Part shown: positions 37,801 through 49,879 of the stretch, one piece after another
How positions within the stretch are numbered: the first letter of the stretch is position 1
Layout: every line of letters starts with the position of its first letter
Assembly (NCBI GenBank): GCA_013398055.1
Contig: VZRS01001501.1
Span: 1 to 64,000, forward strand
Reading direction: 5' to 3'
Length of the DNA stretch: 64,000 nt
Source: Ifrita kowaldi
Taxonomy: Eukaryota; Chordata; Aves; Passeriformes; Cinclosomatidae
Made by a program: the position numbers and the translations under genes
The notes under the pieces: generated by a model
What the model saw: the letters and a program-made list of their open reading frames with translations, nothing else
Told to the model about the DNA's origin: nothing
Database searches by the model: none

Positions 37801-39520
37801 GCAGGTGTTGCTCTTTTAGTTTAGCTGTATGTTGCTTAATTATAAAATTATTTTTCGATTATGATGCAAATGCTTCTTTTACAGTGATCTCATTTTAGAT
37901 AAAAGTCAAGATAAAGGTGTTGTGATATTTCATGTGTCCATCATGGATGAATGAATTTCTTCTTTCCCCTAAGTATCTGTTAATGCTTTACCTAGAGTAC
38001 AAAGTAGAAAAGGAAATGTTAAAGGAGAAGCCACTGCTTAAACATTCTCACACCCTTCAGGGAGTTACATGCACACGCCACCCCAGACTTTACTGCAAGG
38101 CCCAGAGTCCCTTCCCAGCAGGCATCTCCAGAGAGCTGTGGGTGCCTCTTTTGACTTCTTGCTCACACACACACTCTCAGGTGTGCTTCCTCCTTCTTCA
38201 GACTCGACAGTAGCTTTCCTGCAGCAGGTCAGCTCAAGCTGGGTGCCTCCAGAGAGGGACCCAGAACATAGAAATCCATGGAAAATTATACCCTTTTGAC
38301 TTACGCACCTGCCCCTCACATGCTCTTCATGTGCCTTGAATGCACTTTTCAGTCCAATGGTGATTTTTGTTTTGGGGTCTTCTAACATGTTATTAAGTTA
38401 TTTCTCAAGCGCCCATGCAGGCAGGCCATTAACTCTTCATAATTTGTCAAGTTGCATCTTCTCCTGGTGGCTCTAGTCTCCCTATCTTCCGATTTGTGAT
38501 TCTGGCACACCTGGTTACTGGCAGAGCCTAGGAAACTAAAAAAGCCCTAGACTTAGGATAAACATTACTTAGCAACAACTAAAACATCATTGTGTTATCA
38601 ATATTCTTCTCATACTAAAGCCAAGACACAGCACTATAGCAGCTACTAGAAAATTACACAGAATCTTAACTATCCCAGCTGAAAGCATATCTAGATGTAA
38701 CTTCATAGCTTGTGGCCTAAGGCTTCACCAAATCCAGCTACTCAGGCTAAGCACATGAAGCTAAGAAGACTAAATCCACACAGTATTATAACTCTGTGTA
38801 ACTCATTCTATTTCAAATGTACTTATTTATGCTAAAGAAGTATATCTCAGCAGGAAATGTAACAAAAGGGTCTTTGAAATACGACTTTGGCCCTGAAAAA
38901 AGCATCCTAATGGGCCCTGAAAAATACTAATGTGGTTTCTTCAAAAAGATTGTACTCTGATTAAGAAAGGTTGACATCTGATACAAACCACATGGCCAGA
39001 ATATCAAGACTTCCCTAATCTTCAGAAGGATTTTGTTTTTTCTACTTCAGATAATCAGGCAGGAAACTCATAAGCAGAAATCTTTTCCATCCCTTTCCCA
39101 CTTTCTTATTCTTTCTCATCTGTGTATGTGCTTCTTAGTTCTAGTTTGCTTCAGCCTTTAGTTAATATGTTCTTGGAGAAATGTATTTATGCTAGTGTGG
39201 GGCACAAGAGGTGAAACCATAAATGTAATGGTGTTACTTACAAAATAAGTGGAAAAGTATATTTCCCCCCCAAATTTAGTTGGTAATCATCAGACTTATG
39301 CTGACACCTCTGTAGATTAAAACAATCCACTGTGACTTTTGAAATATTATTGCCTTGCAAGTCTCATTCTAAGTAATCTTTAAGTTTTGGCATTTACTTC
39401 CTATGAGGAAAACTTTGTGCTGGGATTAATCTCCTTTAGTGCTCTTAGGCCCACTGAAGAGATCTTTATAGGAATGAAGCATCAGTGCTCTCTTAAAACT
39501 TATTGTCTGACTAAGGACAT
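34843..39520. other. PDE1C: Intron 2 proximal unique DNA
   Basis: AT-rich, with short open frames only. No repeat family was recognised except small homopolymers (for example T-runs near 37432-37443). Confidence 0.5.
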
Positions 39521-39745
39521 TATCGCAGAATGAATAAAGTTGGAAGGGACCACAGTGGGTCATCTGGTCAAACCTCCCTGCTCAAGCAGGGTCATTCTAG
39601 AGTACATGGCAAAGGATTGTGTTCAGATGGTTCTTCAATATCTTCTGCAAGGGGGACTCCACACCCTCTCTGGTCAATCTGTTGTAGTGTGTGGTCCCCC
39701 ACACAGTAAGGAAGTCCTTCCTCATATGCAAGTGGATAGGTAGTC
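39521..39745 (-). mobile_element. CR1 LINE 3' fragment
   Basis: The plus strand reads the reverse of a CR1 3' end (AAGTTGGAAGGGACCAC, then CTCAAGCAGGGTCATTC) and continues to about 39745 through the end of ORF2. It is the same subfamily as the larger copy starting near 43466. The tail is at 39521, so the element is on the minus strand and strongly 5'-truncated. Confidence 0.85.
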
Positions 39746-40318
39746 CATTGATTTTTTTCCATCAAGAATTTATGGGGCATGAACTATAGCAACTTCTAGG
39801 CAATTTTCAGTACTGGGTAATTACAAAAATCTGGGCACTTAAATTATCCTAAGATGAAGCATTTCCATGACTAATTCAGAACTTTTATGTCTTAGCTGTG
39901 TCTCAGATTTGCTTTGAATTGATGAGTTGTTTTAATCCTTCTCTTTGATTTAGCAGTCACACATTGGGGAGGAGTGGGAGGTAAGGAGTAAAGAGGTAGA
40001 AAGAAGAGAATTGTTAGTGACTGGTGTTATCTTGGCAGTTAATATGGGAATGAGCTTTTAGTTGGGGACCTCCTCAGAGGGCGGATGATGTAACTGAAGT
40101 CCTGTATAAGCTTCCAGCCTTCAAAATCTCTCATTATTAAATGTATGTCTCCCTTGCAAATGATGAAGGGTGAATCCTAAGGCATTTTGTTAAAAATCTA
40201 TCAAATGCAAGGGATAAGGCATCTTTGCTGAGGGAATTTGCCCAAGGAGAGAATCAACTATCTCCTGGCAACAAGATTTTTTCTCAGGAGTGTTTTAGTG
40301 TGAATTACACTTGAACCA

Positions 40319-40896
40319 TGTACTGGTTTTGGCTGGGATAGAGTCAGTTTTCTTCTTAATTGTTGGTACAGTGCTGTGTTTTGGATTTAGTATGAGAACA
40401 ATGTTGATAACACATTGATGTTTTAATTCTTGCTAAGTAGAGCTTCCTTTAGAACAAGGACTTTTCAGTTTCCCATGCTCTGACAGCGAGGAGGTCCATA
40501 AAAACCTATGAAGGAGCAGAGCCAGGGCAGCTGATGAAAACTGGCAAAATGGATATTCCATACCATAGAACATCATGCTCAATATATAAACTGGAACAAG
40601 TTACCCAGGAGCTGCTGATGACTGCTTGGTGATGGGCTTGACATCAGTCCATTGATGATGAGTAACGGTATTGTGCATTCCTTATTTCACTTGGGTGTTA
40701 TTTCTTTATTTCATGCTCTCTCTCCTTTTCATTTTTATTATTATTACACCTTGCTTCAATTATTAAAGTGTTCTTATCTCAATCCACAAGTTTTACCTTT
40801 CTTATAATTCTCCTCCCCATCCCGCTGAAGGGGTCAAGAGTGAGGAGAGTGTGAGCATCTGTGTAGTACTTAAGTTGTCAGCTGGGGTTAAACCAT
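40319..40896 (+). mobile_element. ERVL-type solo LTR
   Basis: The block starts TGTACTGGTTTTGGCTGGGA and ends near GCTGGGGTTAAACCAT. These are the characteristic ends of a widespread avian ERVL LTR, recognised from memory. A TATA box TATATAAA (40583-40590) and ATTAAA polyadenylation variant (40762-40767) lie in the right order. AACCA occurs on both sides (40314-40318 and 40897-40901) and is the likely 5-bp target duplication, although the last bases of the LTR have drifted. No internal sequence follows. Confidence 0.88.
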
Positions 40897-40901
40897 AACC
40901 A

Positions 40902-43462
40902 GCCACTAATAAGCCTTATCAAATCAGGGAAAACTATAAACCTTCCTCGCTCATTTCCACATCAGAAAGTCTATCTGTTTGATTTCTACTGATTTAACTC
41001 TGTGTTTTCTTTAGAACATTGGCAATAGACTATCCAAGTATTTTTTCCTCCCAACAAATTCATTTTGTTTGCCCTGATGTCTTGCCTATTTTGGGATGAT
41101 AACCTAGGGATGGAATTTAATTAGATGACAGGTGCAGTTCTTTATGCACTATCTACATAGGTACTGCACTCTGAGCTAAAGGATTTATCACTGTTTTCAC
41201 ATTAAGGTGAAAATATCTGTGAGAGTCTCTTCTGAAAACATTGTCAGATCCATGCTGAGTGCCATGCACAGGGTAGCATGGCTAATGATGTATTTTGATA
41301 GGCTGGCTTCCAAGTGTTAACACCAAAAATGGAAAATAAGCCTTAATTAGAAGCAAATATTTAGGCTTCCTTTGTGTGTACATTAGTGTAAAAAGGAATC
41401 ACACATTAAAATACTTGATACATGTCTCAGTGAGCAGCCCCACAGAGAAGAGTAAGAAGCAATTTACTGTAGTTTTTGGCTGTTGTATCTTCTTTCCTCA
41501 ACCCATCCATCTACTGATTTATTAGAAGAGATGCAGATCCTATTACAGAATTTCATGTGTACATTTCCAGGGTTTGAATTTATATTATGCTTCAGTGGAT
41601 GATGATGTTAGATTTTCATCATGCAGAAGAACAATTGTTCTCCTGCTGAGGAGAAGGTTCTCAAGTAAAAACTTCCAGTTGTTATGTACTTACTGGCACA
41701 TGTTATGCTTCGCAAGGGTTTTGTGAAATATCCCAAGTGCATATAAATTAATTGTGGATTATACTTTTGACCATACTCAAAGATGTACCTGTGTGGATGT
41801 GTAAGTGGGTACATTATTAGACACATCTAGCTTATTAAAACTAACCCTAAGCTCTCAGAAGTAAGATTTAGTACATTCATTTCCAAAGAGGTGGTGTGGA
41901 TTTTTTGTGTTGTGGTTTTACTTATTTTTCCCTCAGGCAGATTTTGGGAATAATTATGGTACAGAAGTGCTTTGTTTTCTCACAAGAGCAGGACTTTGAA
42001 CATCTGAGCCTCCAATGCCTGGTCAAAAAACCTTTTTTATATTAGTGCTTTTATCAGTACAACTACTTATTCCTAATCTTCATTCTGATTCAGAGAATAC
42101 TTAAACCCACATTCCCCCTCACCTAGCTACAACCATATCTTCAGAGAGGATATATAACAATTGTCTGACTATATAGAAGTGCTATAGTTAAATCATTACG
42201 TGTTTCTGAGGTTATTGCTCTTAGTATATACAAATAACTTATTTCTGAGCTGCTGTGCAACACATACAGATTTAGTGGTGCATTAAATTAATTAAGGTTC
42301 AAACCTTTGGAACCTGACTTGACTAATACTTACATAAACCAAGTTTTCAGCTTATTTTAATTCCTGTCTTGTTTAATACAAGCTATTTTTAAAAGAGGAA
42401 AAGATATTTCTGTTCTCTTAAGTTTGTTGTCAGAAACAATGCTTCATGCAGTGCAGACAGTGCTCTTTGGCCTTGTTGATCAGTGATACATTCTAGGCTT
42501 GTAGACCATTGTCTTATCAGGCTGATTTTCAGAGTCTGGGATGTTAGTAGTAATGAGTGGATGGGATGGAAGTGGTTCTTTTTTGGATTCTTACTTGTTC
42601 TTTCTGGGAAAATTCACAGCAGATAGCACTTATTTTGATTTTTAAAGGAAGTACAATTTTAAGAAGTGAAAGATGCTGACAACATTTCAACAGTTCTGTA
42701 CATTGAATATATCTATTCTGATTCTTTTGTCTGCTAAAGGCTGGTTTAAAATTCTAGGGTTTTTTTCCCCTTGTTCTATCAAAACAGATACTACTATAAC
42801 TGAGTTCCACATGAGCTGATAATTTCCCTGGAGGTTTTTTCAGCTATCTAATAACATTTATACAAATTCCAGTGGTACTGACTAAAGACTTCCACTTCAC
42901 TTTTGTCTTTTAATGAAGACGGAAATGCTTATCTGGTACTTACTGCAAGAATTGTGTGATCCATACCCCAGAACAGAGATGGTCCTGTAATTTGCATCTT
43001 GTGGTTTTGTGAAAGGAGTCATTGGCTTCAGAGTATCTGGTTAAGCTCTGCAAAGTGCAACAGCATGTTGATTTTCATGGGAATACTCAAGGAATGTGCA
43101 GGTGCAGAGACTAAGCTATTTTCCAACTGCTGCTGAACCAAACTCATTGTAGGTCATGATTAAGCATAGTGATGAAGGAAAAAATAATTGGACTATAAAT
43201 GCTGTGTTGTGTATGGATGAAGAAATGAGTTTGATTTCCTGGGCGGCCAGTCCAACATGTTTTGGTAGGAGCTCTTCATGTTCTGAAAAGCGATTAGCTT
43301 GTTGCTGCTTTTTTGTTAGTCTGGCTAAGCCACAGGAGTGGTAGTACTTCAGCTTTCAGATTGCACTTGTAATTATTTTTTTCTTTCACCTGGCAATACT
43401 GGGAATGTTTTCAGATTGTGGTGACAAACTCTCCTTCTGTAAGTTTCTGCACTAATAAACAG
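40902..43462. other. PDE1C: Intron 2 DNA, including a block also found in the 51-kb retrovirus remnant
   Basis: Mostly unique AT-rich sequence. The part 42672-42794 reappears inverted at 50889-51011 (listed separately). Confidence 0.5.
42672..42794 (+). repeat. 123-bp block shared with the ERV remnant at 50889-51011 (inverted)
   Basis: By direct comparison, 42672-42794 matches the reverse complement of 50889-51011 at 119 of 123 positions. The four differences cluster near 42697-42710. A further three bases match at 42669-42671 and then the flanks diverge. The block has no recognisable LTR ends or target duplication here. Confidence 0.9.
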
Positions 43463-44758
43463 TTACAGCATCACAGAAATGCAGAATATGTGAAGTTGAA
43501 AGGGACCACATTGGATGATCTGGTCCAACCTCCCTTCTCAAGCAGGGTCATCTTAGAGTACGTGACACAGGATTGTGTCCAGACGGTTCTTCAATATCTT
43601 CTGCAAGGGAGACTCCACACCCTCCCTAGTCAACCTAATACAGTGTGTGGTCACCCATACAGTAAGGAAGTTCTTCCTCATATGCTGGTAGAACTTCCTG
43701 GGCATCAGTTTCTGCCCATTGCCTCTAGTCCTACTGCTTGTCACCACTGAGAAGAGCCTGGTTCCACTCTTTTGACACCTTCCCTTCAGATACTTACATA
43801 CATTGATAATGTCCCCTCTCAATTGTCTCCTTGAGGCTGAAGAGGCCCATCTCCCTCAGCCTTGTAAGAGAAGCTCCAGTCCCTTAATCATCTTTGTTGC
43901 CTTGTACTTGTGGTTATCAAGTTTGCCTTGGTGTTCTGTAACCCAGTCCTCCTTGAGGAAGGGAAGGTCTTCCTTCCAAAGTTTGTTACCCTGATTCTTC
44001 TGGGTCAGAGATCCCTGAGGGCTGGTCTTGTCAGTAAGGTGGATATGCCATTCTGCATTCCCTGTTACCAGGGTTCCCCCTCCATTTAGGAACAGGCCCA
44101 CATTATCCTTTCTTTTCCTTTTTTAATTGATGTATTTGAAGAAGTCTTTCTTGTTGCCCTTAGCATCCTTGGCCAGATTTAATTCCACATGGGCCTTGGT
44201 CTTTCTTGTCTCATTTCTACTTATTCTGACAATCTCTCTATATTCCTTCTAAGTGGTCTGACCATGCTTCCACCTCCTGTGTATTTCCTGTTTATACTTG
44301 AGTAATCGCAGGAGTTCTTTATTCATTTATGTAGTTCTCTTGCCCCCTTTACCTGATTTTGTGCTCATTAGGATGCATTGTTCTTGAGCCTAGAGGAAGT
44401 GATCCTGGAATATCAACCAGCTCTCCTACTCTTTCCTGCAGAGTCTGTTCCCATATGATTCTTCCTGGGAGATCCCTGAAGAGACTGAAGTTTGCTGTCC
44501 TAAACTCCGAGGTGACAATTACTTGCTGCCCTGCTTCCTCCTTGCCCATTACTGAGCTCCACAGTCTCATGGTCACTTCAGCCAAGGCTGCTCCCACCCT
44601 TCACATCTCAAGCAACTCCTTCCCTGTTTGTTTGTATAAGGTCAAGCAGCATGTCATTCCTTCTTGGATTATCCACTACCTGTGTCAGAAAGTTGTTATC
44701 AATGCTTTCCAGGAACCAGCTAGACTGTGTTTTGCTATGTTGCTTCTCCAGGGGGTAG

Positions 44759-45046
44759 TTAAGAGACTCCCACAAGAACCAATGCCTGTTTCTGTAAAGC
44801 TGCTTCTAGCTGTCTGTAGAAGGCCTTATCCACTTTGTCCTCCTGCTCAGGTGGCCTGTAGCAAACACCCACAACAATGTCACCCTTACTAGTCTGGTGT
44901 TTTATCCTAGTCTGTAAGCTTTCGACTTGCCGATCATCCACCCCAAGACAGAGCTCAATACATTCCAAGTGTTGTTGCACAAAGAGGGCAATTCTACCAC
45001 TGTGCCTCCCTGGTCTGTCTCTCCTAGACAGTGTGTAGCCCTTCAC
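44759..45046 (-). pseudogene. CR1 ORF2 endonuclease (APE-type) fragment
   Basis: A 95-codon open piece contains RRDRPGRHSGRIALFVQQ, LECIELCLGVDD and GVCYRPPEQEDKVDKAFYRQLE. This is the middle of the CR1 endonuclease that nicks target DNA. The metal-binding N-terminal part and the GDFN block are outside or mutated (the open piece ends LVLVGVS). It is a remnant, part of the CR1 at 43466-46760. Confidence 0.85.
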
Positions 45047-45414
45047 GACAACATTCCAATCATGTGAGCTATCCCACTACACATCCGTAATTGAAATGAG
45101 ATCAAAGCTCTGTAACTGCACACAGATCTCTAGCTCCTCCTGTTTGTTTCCTATACTGCATGTGTTGGTATACAGGCACTTTATAGAAGTATTTGATTGT
45201 GTCAGTATCCCAGTAGGTGGTGCAAAGGGATGCCCCATAGTCCCCATGCCCAATGTTGGTTATGTCTTTGGCTGCTTGTGCTCAATTAAGATATTCACTC
45301 TTAAACTTCCTTTTGCTACTAGCATGGTTGCTGTATTTCTCTCCTTCCAGCACCTAATCTCTGTTGCGCCTGGCTGTGTTCCTGTTCCCCCTTCAACTCT
45401 ACATTAAAGCTCTC

Positions 45415-45885
45415 TCAACTAACCCTGCTAAGTCCTGAGCTAAGATCCTTTATCGCTTTTGAGACATGTGGACTCTGTTTGTTGCCAGGTTCTGTCATAT
45501 AAACCAACTCATTATCAAAAATCCCCAAATTCTGCTGGTAACACCAGTCCTGAAGCCAGATGTTCATCTGCATGATTGTCCTGTTTCTTGCCCCATCATT
45601 CTCTGCAACTGGCAGGACAGAAAGGAACAACTTGGGTTTCAGATCCATTGACCAGTTGTCCCAAGGCCCTGAGGCCTCTCTTGATTGTCTGCAGCCTTCT
45701 TGTTGGGACCTCAGCAGTGCCTACCAGGAAAATCAGTAGAAGGTAATAATGAGTGGGCAGTACCAGGCTGAAAAGTTTCTTTATCATGTCCCTTAGCTGG
45801 GTCGCAGGGGCTCAACCTTCCTATGGGTTGGGTCTGGTTGGTATGTTGGGCCCTCCATCCCTCTCAAAAGGGAGTCACCAATGGC
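45415..45885 (-). pseudogene. CR1 ORF1 esterase (SGNH hydrolase) domain remnant
   Basis: The minus strand reads VVAIGDSLLRGMEGP at about 45845-45889 (block I, nucleophile Ser). After a frame change come FLVGTAEVPTRRLQTIKR (block III region, 45650-45735) and ILPVAENDGARN with WLQDWC (about 45530-45620). In working CR1 copies the order is GDSL, then GTND, then the C-terminal Asp/His block. The Asn of block III is replaced by Ala, and the reading frame is broken more than once. Confidence 0.8.
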
Positions 45886-46789
45886 TACTACCCTTTTTTA
45901 TGTCTTACTTGGGGAGGTTGTGATGTGGGAGGTAGGCTGCCATGCCCTAGGCAACCCCTCCATTCCAGAAGAACCTTAATCTACATTTTCATTTCTCTGC
46001 TCAGATTCTAGGGCCTTATACATATTATTTAAGGGCACATAGGAAGGTGAGATAGGTCGAGAAGGGATTTGCCTGCAACCCCAACCAGAAACTCTTTTCT
46101 GCTCCCCTCTGCCTCTAAGCTCCTTCTCCCTGGTGGTGAGAGGGTAGGGGATCTGTTGCTTCTTGTGAAGTGAATGGTTGGGTGCATTTGTCCAAAGCAT
46201 GGTATAGTGCAGCTTCACCATCAATTTCTTCCTCAGTCACTAACACTTAGTATTTCTACTTCATCTCTCAGCTCTGCCACTAGGCTGAGCAGATCATTGA
46301 CCTGATTGCACCTCACACAGCTGTTGTCTCTGCTGCCCTCTGAGAGCAGCACCAGCCTCTGGCACACCCTGTAGACTAAGACCTGGACCCTGCATGCTTT
46401 TGTGGGTGCTCCCTCTAGATTGCCACATCCCTTCTGGTGTGTGCAGTGGAAGAAACTTTTATCTGACTGGACAGCATACCTGAGCTCTGTTGGCAAGGGT
46501 GATGACCACCAAGATAACTGCTTGAGCTGGCAGTGCCTCAGCACCCTTCCTGCTCACCCTGCCTGTGCAAACAGCCATGCTGTGCCCTGGCTGATACACC
46601 ACACTGTTTGCCACACTCCTGGTCGCTTGAGCTCCTGGGGGTGGCTTATCTATGGATAGGAGTGGGTGCTCTCTCTGCTGGCCCTGCCCACACTCAGTCA
46701 GAGCTGCCTGAGTGATGGCTCCACTGCTTTCCATTCGAAGAGGAAGTGGCTGAGGCACCTCCTTCTGCTTTAGTAATAAGGTCTTGCCT

Positions 46790-48965
46790 TGATATGAGGC
46801 AACGACAACAACAATTTGCTCTATTTCGTGTTATAGCTTCAATTTTAATGACTCATGATGCATGAAAAACTTGAGCACCAATTGATTTATTGACAGAGCT
46901 TAAAGACACCAAGGACTGAAGTGACAGTAAGTATCGATAATCAGCCACCTTGTTGCTGTCTCAAGCAATGCTGCATTTTGATGTCTGTTTTATAAAAAAG
47001 CTGTCAAGTTGAACAAGATGAATTAATCTTCGGTCCTGTTCTAAAGCTTGTAGAGGTTATGGGGCTAGAAGGCTGACAAGCACGGCAGTTTCCAGAGATG
47101 AGAGCTTTATCCACAGAGGCTGAAGGACTCTGCTGTCGGCATGCACAGCAGTCACCTAGAGGAGGGCAGTGCTGGCGATCATTCAGTGTTGGGGTGTGGA
47201 AGGATTGTCGTGGCTACCTCACATTCACACCTGTAAGCTGTGAATATCAGTGTGGAGGTACAAGGATACCTGGAACGGATGAATCTGTCCTGTTTTTAAA
47301 GCAAAATGTAAATTATCTGGAGGCCCCAACAGTTTCCAGTGGAGAGTATTCATGTGAAGAAAATCCCGAACACCTGAAGGTTTTGACTCTTTTGGGACCA
47401 AACTCAAAGAGAAGTTTGATGATTGCAGAAACAGTCTCCTAAATCTCTCAGGAATTTTTGAATGACCAATTCCAGTGCAGTTTATTTCAGTTTCATTTCA
47501 CCCTATTTCTCAGCTGGATGGTCTGAACACTTGGGAGTACAGTGTCCCAGTTATTCTGTCTGTGGGAGCCTATTGGCAGGCCAACATTATGCTTTTTGTC
47601 AATGTCCTTGAGAAGCCATAGGAGATAAGTGGTCATCAACATAATCTCTCACATTTTTATTCTCTAAAAAGTGATGGTCAGCCTTTATTTATCAACATGG
47701 CCTTGATACTCTGCTCTTATCTGAATTCAGAGCTGAAATATCTTCAATGGAAAACATAAGTAAAGCTGGATTTTCCTCATAATTTTTCCAGTAACTTTCA
47801 TTTGGGGTGAATTGAAAGAATAAATTTAAGATATTTCTGAATTGCATCTTTATTATCCTTTAATGCTTCAATTTAAATATGTTAGTAAGAGTTGCACAGT
47901 GGTTAGACTTGGAGACTAGACTCCTGTCTCAGGTGGTTTGGAACCTCTTCAGGACAGTTAAAAAAAATTACAGAAGGCAGTACAGAATCTTACAGATGTT
48001 TGAATTCTCCAGGGTTTGTCACATCACTAGCAAAGGCACTTTCCTCTGCTATATGCAGCTATAAAGTTGTGAACTGCTTCTATTAATCTAGTGGTAGAAA
48101 CATGAGTGGCTCTGAGAAACCCTGCACACTGTGTACAGACCTGCACATAAAGACGTTGTGACTGCAAAAGGTCTAGGTGAAAAAGATGACAAATTTCTCC
48201 AGTCTTTTAATGTGAAAGGAGGTGTTAAAAGTTGAGAGAGAAGCAAAAGCAGGAATAATATAAGCTTAAATAATATTAAACTGTTTTGTCTTCTAGCATA
48301 GCACTTCAATAGGGCTGTAGTTATCATCTGGATTGACATAGTTTGAGAGTGAATGAGGGACTTGCTTGGTGATACAAATGGTGAAGTTCTGTTTGCTAAA
48401 GAAATGAGGAAAATGAGGTAAACAAAGACATGGCTTGCTTTTTCAGATGCAGACTTTGTGATATATATATGTAATTGCCCATTCATAATTTGAAAAACTA
48501 TTTTGTTATAATAAGAGCAGACCTTACAGCATTCACCTGTCTCTTCTTCCAGCTGTTTGTTGAAAGGATGTAATTATGAGAGCATGTTTCTTCAAACCAT
48601 CATATGCACACTCATTCAGCAGAAGCTTACATTCTGAATTAGGAATATGCTAGCCAGGCATCAGGTTTTAGGAGCATATGGCAAGTTTGTCTCTGTGGAA
48701 GGATTTCAACTTCAGGAATGCATGTAGGAACATTAAGGAAAGCGCAAACTCAATAGGAAACACAAAAATATGTAGTATTTCTGCTTTGAACTAAAATTTG
48801 CTTTGAACGAATATTATTAATGTTTATAAATGACAAGCATTTTCAGTGGATTAAAAAATGAAACCCATGTTTTGGTCATGAGTATAGAGAGACATCTTCC
48901 AAATGCTGCTAGATTTGTATTACTAAGCCCACCAGTTCTGCAGGGTTCCATGCCAGAGTGCGGGG
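46790..48965. other. PDE1C: Intron 2 DNA between CR1 and the ERV remnant
   Basis: No repeat or exon was recognised. The 114-codon open frame at 47098-47442 has no domain or splice support. Confidence 0.5.
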
Positions 48966-49269
48966 TGTTCTGATCTCTAAACTGTCTCCACAGCTAAGCC
49001 GCTCAGCAGGATCTGCTGAATACACTCACACATGCACACACACACAAACGCGCAGATAGCTTCAGTAATAAAGTCAACGGCAAGGAGATAGGAAGGGTCT
49101 TTGCATAGATTTTCACAGAAAGCAGTTTATTGCTACTACCTGTAATGGTTTCCAGAGGCAAATGACCCAGAACACGTGAGAACTCAGGCTTAAATATGGG
49201 GGTGTGGCTAGCACCAGGAGCCAACTGGGGAAGCAGAACTGGGGTAGATTACCATAACCCAACATAACA
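48966..49269 (-). mobile_element. 3' LTR of the ERV remnant
   Basis: The minus strand starts TGTTATGTTGGGTTATGG (plus-strand end ...CCAACATAACA at 49269) and ends near 48966 (plus TGTTCTGATC). It contains a TATA-like ATATTTAAG (plus 49189-49198) and AATAAA (plus TTTATT at 49126-49131), in the right order for the minus strand. It follows, in the minus direction, an envelope transmembrane remnant and a purine stretch (AGTGAGGAAAAGAAG). A CA microsatellite (49025-49047) has grown in its U5. No target duplication was secured, so the ends are approximate. Confidence 0.65.
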
Positions 49270-49333
49270 TTCTGGGAGAGGCTTCTTTTCCTCACTATGA
49301 CTGTGACAGAACTATCTGGTACCAGGGACCGTC

Positions 49334-49520
49334 TTACCGAGAATTCTCTCTGTCCCTTGTACCGCAGGCCAACCGGCCACCACAACTTCTCTTTTCTGTA
49401 TTAATTAAAAAGCTTTCCCCAGAGATCCCAGAACCAAACGCCAAACAACCAAACATACATAAAACAACAAAAACAATCAGAAACACCCACAACCCATCGT
49501 CCCAACAAGTCTTCAAATCC
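49334..49520 (-). pseudogene. ERV envelope transmembrane-subunit remnant
   Basis: A 60-codon open piece on the minus strand carries one strongly hydrophobic segment (about residues 8-25, GLWVFLIVFVVLCMFGCL) followed by a short basic tail rich in Arg. This is the form of the membrane anchor and cytoplasmic tail of a retroviral envelope protein. It lies between the integrase remnant and the LTR, where env is expected. Only about 400 bp separate it from the integrase end, so nearly all of env is missing. The call rests on position and hydrophobicity and is not a family match. Confidence 0.5.
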
Positions 49521-49879
49521 TTCAGGGGATTTTTTCTCTGGACACTGGTATGGATGCTCTCACGGAGAGGGGTAGTTTTTGCCAGGGTCTCTTTTTGGCT
49601 GCAGTACAGTTCAAGCCTCTGCTGCCAGTGGTATCAGGAACATCCAGAGGGTGGTGGTGGGACAAATGCTGGGTTTCCTGATGGAGTGTCGGTTGGCAGG
49701 TGTTTCTGCTAGAGTTTTAAACAGAGTTAAAAATTTGCAGTTTTCGGGGGGGGCCCTTCCATTCCCTCCCTCTTTACATTCCCCTTTATTTATCAGCCAA
49801 GAAGCTGGGAAAAAAAAGGGAATGGTAACGGGTATGGGAACACATCAGTGGTGTAAAACTTAGACGGTAGCAGCTCTGG

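Larger units (their letters stand above)
43466..46760 (-). mobile_element. Near full-length but broken CR1 LINE (ORF1 esterase, endonuclease, deleted RT)
   Basis: From 3' end (43466) to 5' end (about 46760) the minus strand shows: the ORF2 C-terminus (43553-43822); a junction near 43901-43910 where the post-endonuclease segment (LVTGN, EDW, KLDNHK) jumps directly to KATKMIKGLELL, so most of the reverse transcriptase is deleted; an endonuclease piece with GVCYRPPEQED (44759-45046); ORF1 pieces with an SGNH/GDSL esterase (45415-45880); and the ORF1 front with CVRCNQVNDLLSLVAELRDEVE (46233-46544). Esterase domains in CR1 ORF1 are established. Here GDSLLRG is kept (Gly-Asp-Ser codons at 45871-45879), but the Asn block reads GTAE instead of GTND. 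Many stops and frameshifts make it inactive. Confidence 0.9.

Noticed and set aside
47098..47442. 114-codon frame as an immunoglobulin-like or zinc-finger exon
   Set aside because: Cysteines are scattered without a domain spacing, and flanking splice sites are lacking.
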